A stretch of DNA of 64,000 nucleotides from Prevotella sp. (GTDB lineage: Bacteria; Bacteroidota; Bacteroidia; Bacteroidales; Bacteroidaceae). This document shows, piece by piece, positions 59,123-64,000 of this stretch. The notes beneath the pieces were generated by a model that searched no databases, was not told the origin of the DNA, and was given only the letters and a program-made list of their open reading frames with translations. Position 1 is the stretch's first letter, and each line of letters opens with the position of its first letter. The stretch lies in the NCBI GenBank assembly GCA_022773825.1, contig JALFOF010000009.1:1-64000 (forward strand), in the 5' to 3' direction. Position numbers and translations under genes: made by a program.

Positions 59123-61513
59123 CTATTGTGCTATGAATGTCTTTCCGCTCTTTATGTACAGCTGTCCCTTGGCAATGTTGGTGACTTTCCTGCCTGACAG
59201 GTCATATACGGCGTCGCTGTCGCCCTTCGCCGCCGCTTTGATGCCGTCGGCAGCCGTTGCGCTTCGCTTCACGGTTACGCCGGTAAAGTACACGGAGTAG
59301 CCTACGTTGCGGAAGAGGTAGAAAGAGGTTGCGCCTTCGAGGGCGGCGGGTACCGTGATGGTCAGTGCCTCCTCGGTGTTCTTCAGCGTGCTGTTGACGC
59401 TGGCGAGGGCTGCGCCCGCGGGGTCACCATATATGCTGATGCCGTATGGTTTCTCTGCTGTCGGTGTGGAGGTGGCGTAACACGTCAGCGTGATTTTGTC
59501 GCCTGCCTTCAGCGGCGCGTTGAGGTTGATGAGTGCATACTTGGTGCTTGTGGCGCTGGCATTGCCGTCGAGCTTCATGCCGTAGCCGGTGCTGGAGTGC
59601 TGGCTCGCCTCTATCTTCGCCACATTGCCGTAGGTGAACGTTCCGCCGGTGGTGGCAATGGGGTCGCTGTAGTTCTGTGCTACGCCGTCAACTTCTGCCG
59701 CTTGTACTGGTCCGGACACGCTGAAGCTGTACATTGTGGCAGCGTCAGCGTCGCCAGGCTCTGACGGCTCTTCCGGGTCGGGGTCTGTTCCCGGTTCCGG
59801 GTCAGGCTCCTCGGGGGTGTCTCCGCCAGTGGTGATGCCGCCATAGATGCCTATAAGCGTCGGGGTGTAGGCGTTGATGGCTGCGGAGAGTGCCTCTATC
59901 ACAGCGTCGTTGCTGTCTTCGCTGCTGTCGAAAGTCCATGAGAAGTCGCCGTGTTGGCATCGCCCTGCGCCGAGGTTGCCCTGTACTATGCCTGGCACAT
60001 CGTTGGCATTGTCAATGGTGTAGTTGGAATACATCAGCGAGGGGTCGGTGTCGAAGTTGCTGTATGTGTCGCCTCCGAGCAGTGCCGTTACCGTCGCGGG
60101 TACTTTCTCGTCCTTGCTTGCCGCCACGTAGGCATCGAAGTGCGTGCCGTAGGTGGCGTGTCCCTCCACGTATGGCTCAAAGCTCTTCTGTCCGCTCATC
60201 ACGTTTCCGTAGGCTTTGATGATGCCTCCGTCCTCGCCTGAGAACGTGCCTTTGGTGTCATCGCTGCTGCCTACGCCGTTGTTTATGTCGGAACCCTGCT
60301 TTGAAATGAGCATGGGGTACTTGCAGTTGCGGAAGAAGTTATTCTCAGCGAATACGTCTGAGCCCGTGGTAGCGCCGATGCCGTACTTGGAGTTGCCATC
60401 GTAGTAGTTGTTATACACGTGCACTGACATGGTGCGGATGCGGGGATGACGGGAGTCGGAGTGGTCGAACCAGTTGTGATGGTACGTGATATAGTTCGGT
60501 CCCGTTTCGGAAGTCATGCCGCAGAGGCTTGCCTTTCCGCTGTCCCAGAGGTGGTTGTACGACATGGTCGTGTACTTTGAGTCACCCTTTATATCGAGTG
60601 TTCCGTCGCCTTTCTTCTGGTCTGACTCACTTCCTGGTTTGCCATAGAAGAGGTCGAGGTTGTGTATCCAGAGGTTGGTGTTGTCTGTGTCCATTGACAC
60701 GGCGTCGTCCATGCACCACATAATGGCGAAGTTGCGCAACTCAACGGAGCACGCGTTGCGCAGCAGGAAGCCGAAACCGTGTATCGTTGCGTCGTTGCCT
60801 ATGCCCTCAATGGTTATGTTCAGTTCTGAGTAAGCGTTCTTTCCCTTTATCTGCAGACCCTCGGCGGAGCTGGAGAAGGAGTCCATATCGGCAGCCCTCA
60901 GAGTGCCGATGATGCGGAAGGCGATAGGTGTAGTGTCGTAACCCTTCTGGTATGCGTCGATGATAGCTTGGAAACCGGTGCACTCTGTGATGTTGGTGTC
61001 CTTGGAACCAGTCTTCACCGTGGTGGTGATGGTCTTGGCATTGCTTGCCGTTACGTATATCACCTTGGCGTTATCCTTCAGCGTTCCGTCGTTTTTGTAT
61101 GCGCCAACGCCGTCGGAAGGATTGAAAGTGGAGGACGCTGTCTTAAAGTGCGCGAAGCCACCGCGGTCGTGTGGCGCCGCCGTGAAGGCTTCTGTCTCTG
61201 TCGCGTCGGCAGTGATTTCGGTGCCGTCCTGCACGGGTACCACCTTGAACCTGTACTGTCCTGCCTTCAGTCCCACGGCGTCAGCACGCCCGTAGGTGGG
61301 ATATTCCCTTACGAGTTCTGTGTCCAGTTTGGTCCATGTCGTCTCTGCGGTGCTCTGAACGTACACGTTGTACGTCAGTCCTTCTGCCTTAGTCCATGTC
61401 ACGTAGCCGCTTTCAAACCAGCCATTGGCAGCTGTTACCGCTACGGCGGCACTGGCTGTGGAGCTCGTTATGGCGAGTATCATGGTGGCGATATAGAGTA
61501 ATAGTTTTCTCAT
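59123..61513 (-). CDS. Secreted pectate lyase, PL1 family, with sorting tail
   Basis: The 796-residue protein has a signal peptide (to about residue 22), an FN3-like domain (about 25-115), a PL1 right-handed beta-helix (about 120-540; YHHNWFDHSDSRHPRIR near residue 345, with the Arg of the PL1 active-site region) and an acidic Pro-rich linker (PEEPDPEPGTDPDPEEP, about 567). A beta-sandwich (about 595-740) and a last block YDLSGRKV ... LYIKSGKTFIAQ like a T9SS-type sorting tail follow. It should cleave pectate by beta-elimination outside the cell. It sits alone, with a hairpin between asnS and it, and its product could feed the GH105 enzyme in this window. Confidence 0.9.
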   Translation of the reverse strand: MRKLLLYIATMILAITSSTASAAVAVTAANGWFESGYVTWTKAEGLTYNVYVQSTAETTWTKLDTELVREYPTYGRADAVGLKAGQYRFKVVPVQDGTEITADATETEAFTAAPHDRGGFAHFKTASSTFNPSDGVGAYKNDGTLKDNAKVIYVTASNAKTITTTVKTGSKDTNITECTGFQAIIDAYQKGYDTTPIAFRIIGTLRAADMDSFSSSAEGLQIKGKNAYSELNITIEGIGNDATIHGFGFLLRNACSVELRNFAIMWCMDDAVSMDTDNTNLWIHNLDLFYGKPGSESDQKKGDGTLDIKGDSKYTTMSYNHLWDSGKASLCGMTSETGPNYITYHHNWFDHSDSRHPRIRTMSVHVYNNYYDGNSKYGIGATTGSDVFAENNFFRNCKYPMLISKQGSDINNGVGSSDDTKGTFSGEDGGIIKAYGNVMSGQKSFEPYVEGHATYGTHFDAYVAASKDEKVPATVTALLGGDTYSNFDTDPSLMYSNYTIDNANDVPGIVQGNLGAGRCQHGDFSWTFDSSEDSNDAVIEALSAAINAYTPTLIGIYGGITTGGDTPEEPDPEPGTDPDPEEPSEPGDADAATMYSFSVSGPVQAAEVDGVAQNYSDPIATTGGTFTYGNVAKIEASQHSSTGYGMKLDGNASATSTKYALINLNAPLKAGDKITLTCYATSTPTAEKPYGISIYGDPAGAALASVNSTLKNTEEALTITVPAALEGATSFYLFRNVGYSVYFTGVTVKRSATAADGIKAAAKGDSDAVYDLSGRKVTNIAKGQLYIKSGKTFIAQ

Positions 61514-61572
61514 TTAGTCTGTTTTAGTTGTTAGTAGAATGTAGTGGTGTGATTATTGGTGTGATTTCGTAT

Positions 61573-61616
61573 CGGTAAAACGGAGGGTTAGCGCGTCGCT
61601 AACTCCCGTTTTACCG
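61573..61616. terminator. Palindrome between asnS and the pectate lyase gene
   Basis: CGGTAAAACGGAGGGTTAGCG and CGCTAACTCCCGTTTTACCG form a long hairpin with loop CGT. No T-run follows, so termination is possible but unproven. Confidence 0.55.
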
Positions 61617-61622
61617 TGTATT

Positions 61623-63041
61623 TTAGAACTCAGCGTTGTTCGGTGTGCGTGGGAATGGTATCACGTCGCGTATGTTCTGCATACCAGTCACGAAGAGAAT
61701 GAGGCGCTCAAAGCCCAGTCCGAAGCCGGCATGTGGGCATGAACCGTACCTGCGGGTATCGAGATACCATGCCATATCCTTCATCGGGATGTTGCGAGCC
61801 TCTATCTCTCCCATCAGTTTGTCATAGCTCTCCTCGCGCACTGAGCCGCCTATTATCTCGCCAATCTGCGGGAACAGCACGTCGGTGCCTTGCACTGTCT
61901 GTCCGCTCTTGCCGTTATAACCAGACTCTTCCTCGTCAATCTTCATGTAAAAGGCCTTTATTGCCTTCGGATAGTTGGTCATAATGACGGGTTTTTTGAA
62001 GTATTCTTCCACCAGATAGCGTTCATGTTCGGAAGCGAGGTCGTCGCCCCATTCGCACGGGAACTCAAACTTCTTGCCGTTCTTGATGGCTTCTTGCAGT
62101 ATGCGGATGCCCTCAGTGTATGGCAGGCGCACAAATTCCGCGTCGAGAATGCCACGCAAACGCTCCAGCAGTCCTTTGTCAATCATCTTGTTAAGGAACT
62201 CGAGATCGTCCTTACAGTTGTCCAATGCCCACCTTACGCAGTACTTAATGAAGTCTTCTTCGAGGTCCATCAGCTCGTCAAGGTCCATGAATGCCACCTC
62301 AGGCTCTATCATCCAGAACTCCGCAAGGTGCCTTGGCGTGTTGGAATTTTCCGCGCGGAACGTTGGTCCGAAGGTGTAAATGGCGCCGAGTGCCGTAGCT
62401 CCCAGCTCGCCTTCCAGCTGTCCTGACACGGTGAGGGAGGTCTGTTTGCCGAAGAAATCGTCGGAATAGTCTATCTTTCCATCCTCGTTCTTCTTCAGGT
62501 CGTACAGGTTTTTCGTCGTAACCTGGAACATCTGGCCCGCGCCCTCGCAGTCACTGGCGGTTATTAGCGGTGTGTGGAAGTAGAAATATCCATGCTCATG
62601 GAAGTAGGTGTGTATCGCCATCGCCATGTTGTGGCGTATTCTCATCACTGCTCCGAATGTGTTTGTGCGCAGACGGAGGTGCGCATACTGCCTCATGTAT
62701 TCGAAGGACTGTCCTTTTTTCTGCATGGGGTAGTCGTTACCGCACAGTCCGTATATCTCTATCTCTGTGGCCTGAATCTCTGACTCCTGCCCTTTGCCGA
62801 GGCTTTCCACCAGTGTTCCCTTTACGTGGATGCAGGAACCGGTCGTTATCTGCTTCAGCGTCTCCGCGTCAAACTTGCCCGGGTCCACCACCACCTGTAT
62901 GTTTTTGATGGTAGAGCCGTCGTTTAGTGCGATGAAGTCCACTGCTTTGCTTGAGCGGTGGGTGCGCACCCATCCTCTGACGTCTATCTCCTTGCCGAAG
63001 TCTTTCTGTGCAAGTGCGTCAATTATCTTTGTTCTTTTCAT
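61623..63041 (-). CDS. asnS: Asparaginyl-tRNA synthetase
   Basis: The 472-residue class II synthetase has an N-terminal OB fold ([18 protein letters not shown]) and the class II core: [18 protein letters not shown] near the end (motif 3) and [19 protein letters not shown] near residue 230 (motif 2). The ending [14 protein letters not shown] is typical for AsnS rather than AspS. It charges tRNA-Asn. It follows the pseudouridine synthase gene by 71 nt. Confidence 0.96.
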   Translation of the reverse strand: MKRTKIIDALAQKDFGKEIDVRGWVRTHRSSKAVDFIALNDGSTIKNIQVVVDPGKFDAETLKQITTGSCIHVKGTLVESLGKGQESEIQATEIEIYGLCGNDYPMQKKGQSFEYMRQYAHLRLRTNTFGAVMRIRHNMAMAIHTYFHEHGYFYFHTPLITASDCEGAGQMFQVTTKNLYDLKKNEDGKIDYSDDFFGKQTSLTVSGQLEGELGATALGAIYTFGPTFRAENSNTPRHLAEFWMIEPEVAFMDLDELMDLEEDFIKYCVRWALDNCKDDLEFLNKMIDKGLLERLRGILDAEFVRLPYTEGIRILQEAIKNGKKFEFPCEWGDDLASEHERYLVEEYFKKPVIMTNYPKAIKAFYMKIDEEESGYNGKSGQTVQGTDVLFPQIGEIIGGSVREESYDKLMGEIEARNIPMKDMAWYLDTRRYGSCPHAGFGLGFERLILFVTGMQNIRDVIPFPRTPNNAEF

Positions 63042-63112
63042 TGAAAGGAAGCCTTATTGTGTTAGTCTTGTGTCGCCGTATATATTATATATAATAAGGT
63101 GTGCCACCGTTA

Positions 63113-64000
63113 TTACTCAAAAGCACCCATGCGGAGCATATCCACTTCCTGCTCTGTCAGGAAGCGCCAGTCGCCGCGGCGCAGGTTTTTCTTTGTGAGA
63201 CCTGCAAACTGTACGCGGTCGAGTTTTATGACACGGTAGCCGAGGCTCTCAAATATTCGGCGCACGATGCGGTTCTTTCCTGAGTGAATCTCTATGCCCA
63301 CCTGCTTTTTGTCGGTTTCATGAGCGTAGTCTATGGCATCAGCCTTTATCTCACCGTCATCGAGTGTTATGCCTTCCGCTATCTGTCTCAAGTCGTTGAG
63401 TGTCACGTTCTTGTCGAGATATACATGATACACCTTCTTCTTCAGGAACTTCGGGTGCGTCAATTTGGAAGCCAGGTCACCGTCGTTTGTGAGCAACAGC
63501 ACGCCCGTTGTGTTGCGGTCCAGTCGTCCTACGGGGTATATGCGCTCGCGGCATGCGTTTTTCACGAGGTCCATCACGGTGTGACGCTGCTGTGGGTCAT
63601 CGCTTGTCGTCACGCAATCCTTTGGCTTGTTCAGCAATACGTACACCTTCTTCTCCAGTGCTACCGGCTGGTCGTGGAACTTAACCTCGTCTGTCCGCAT
63701 TATCTTAGTGCCGAGTTCGGTCACCACTTTGCCGTTTACGGTCACTACGCCTGCCTCTATGAAGTCGTCCGCCTCTCGTCTGCTGCATACTCCAGCGTTA
63801 GCGAGGAACTTGTTAAGGCGTACCGGCTGTGTCGGGTCTATGTTGTTTTCGTTATACTCTATGCGTTTCTTCATGGAGTATTTCGCGTTCGGGTCATAGC
63901 CGGCGCTACGCTGTCTGAAGCCGTAACCGCCACGATTGTTGTTGTATCCGCCACGGTTATTGTTGTATCCGCCACGGTTGTTGTTGTATCCGCCGCGGTT
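63113..64000 (-). CDS. rRNA pseudouridine synthase (RluB/RsuA family), 5' part outside window
   Basis: The frame is open from 64000 to the stop at 63113, so the ATG at 63874 given by the ORF track is probably internal. Before it lies an in-frame low-complexity part with four NRGGYNN-type heptads ending GFRQRSAGYDPNAKYS. The conserved body has an S4 domain (RLNKFLANAGVCSRREAD), the catalytic motif VGRLDRNTTGVLLLT with the Asp, and KNRIVRRIFESLGY. It should isomerise a uridine in 23S or 16S rRNA. The RGG repeats suggest RNA binding; their full length is unseen. Confidence 0.88.
   Translation of the reverse strand, partial: NRGGYNNNRGGYNNNRGGYNNNRGGYGFRQRSAGYDPNAKYSMKKRIEYNENNIDPTQPVRLNKFLANAGVCSRREADDFIEAGVVTVNGKVVTELGTKIMRTDEVKFHDQPVALEKKVYVLLNKPKDCVTTSDDPQQRHTVMDLVKNACRERIYPVGRLDRNTTGVLLLTNDGDLASKLTHPKFLKKKVYHVYLDKNVTLNDLRQIAEGITLDDGEIKADAIDYAHETDKKQVGIEIHSGKNRIVRRIFESLGYRVIKLDRVQFAGLTKKNLRRGDWRFLTEQEVDMLRMGAFE
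63927..64000. repeat. 21-nt tandem repeat encoding NRGGYNN
   Basis: Four units of the 21-nt type CCGCCACGGTTATTGTTGTA (and close variants) run to the window edge, in frame with the pseudouridine synthase. Confidence 0.9.

Overview
The window looks like chromosomal DNA from a Bacteroidales bacterium, most probably a Prevotella-like member of the Prevotellaceae. The basis is: promoters of the Bacteroidetes type (TTTG, about 20 nt, TAnnTTTG); a near absence of Shine-Dalgarno sites; a MurF-alanine racemase fusion; an N-succinylornithine-type carbamoyltransferase; a folP-cdaA pair; a hemD-rnpA-yidD-tyrS block; and type IX secretion (T9SS)/gliding homologues (PorX, PorW/SprE, GldH). All names come from reading the translations; no database was searched.

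Layout. 1-3.7 kb: a large secreted protein and a small unrecognised peptide gene. 3.8-5.1 kb: an NSS-family Na+ symporter (-). 5.4-14.5 kb: a tightly overlapping polysaccharide operon with VanZ-like protein, three GT4-type and one GT2-type glycosyltransferases, two tandem paralogous membrane proteins and a Wzx-like flippase. 14.8-17.5 kb (-): LicD-like transferase, epimerase/dehydratase and an IspD/TarI-like cytidylyltransferase, possibly making and transferring a CDP-activated polyol or similar group. 17.5-21.6 kb (-): folP, cdaA, pta, ackA. 21.8-27.6 kb (+): argF', hsp20, a sensor kinase, a radical SAM enzyme and a GH105 enzyme. 27.6-32.6 kb (+): GH2 enzyme and murF-alr. 33.1-38.0 kb (+): holB, ricT, gldH, porX, tsaE. 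38.1-43.0 kb (-): aroA, porW, trxA. Then tRNA-Pro; rlpA-cca (-); a purH N-terminal domain gene followed by mreB-mreC-mreD-mrdA (+); tRNA-Gln (-). 51.6-56.8 kb (-): rpsO, metK, a DUF4271-like membrane protein, hemD, rnpA, yidD, tyrS. The right end (-) has an MTA/SAH nucleosidase, a basic secreted protein, a PL1 pectate lyase, asnS and a partial rRNA pseudouridine synthase with N-terminal RGG-type repeats.

How the parts connect. PorX, PorW and GldH point to type IX secretion, and two secreted proteins here (1118 aa and the PL1 lyase) end in a short segment like a T9SS sorting tail. The PL1, GH105 and GH2 enzymes together suggest degradation of pectin or rhamnogalacturonan.

The least explained feature is the repeat content. 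There are at least three families: (i) a roughly 22-nt, often palindromic unit around AAAAGCATAGCGATTAC, found in six clusters, all at gene 3' ends; (ii) C/A-rich CCTCCAACCT tracts, including a 12-unit, 22-nt-period array in the leader of the radical SAM gene and a fragment in frame inside the flippase gene; (iii) ACTAAACAAC tracts, one of which runs into the apparent N-terminus of cdaA.
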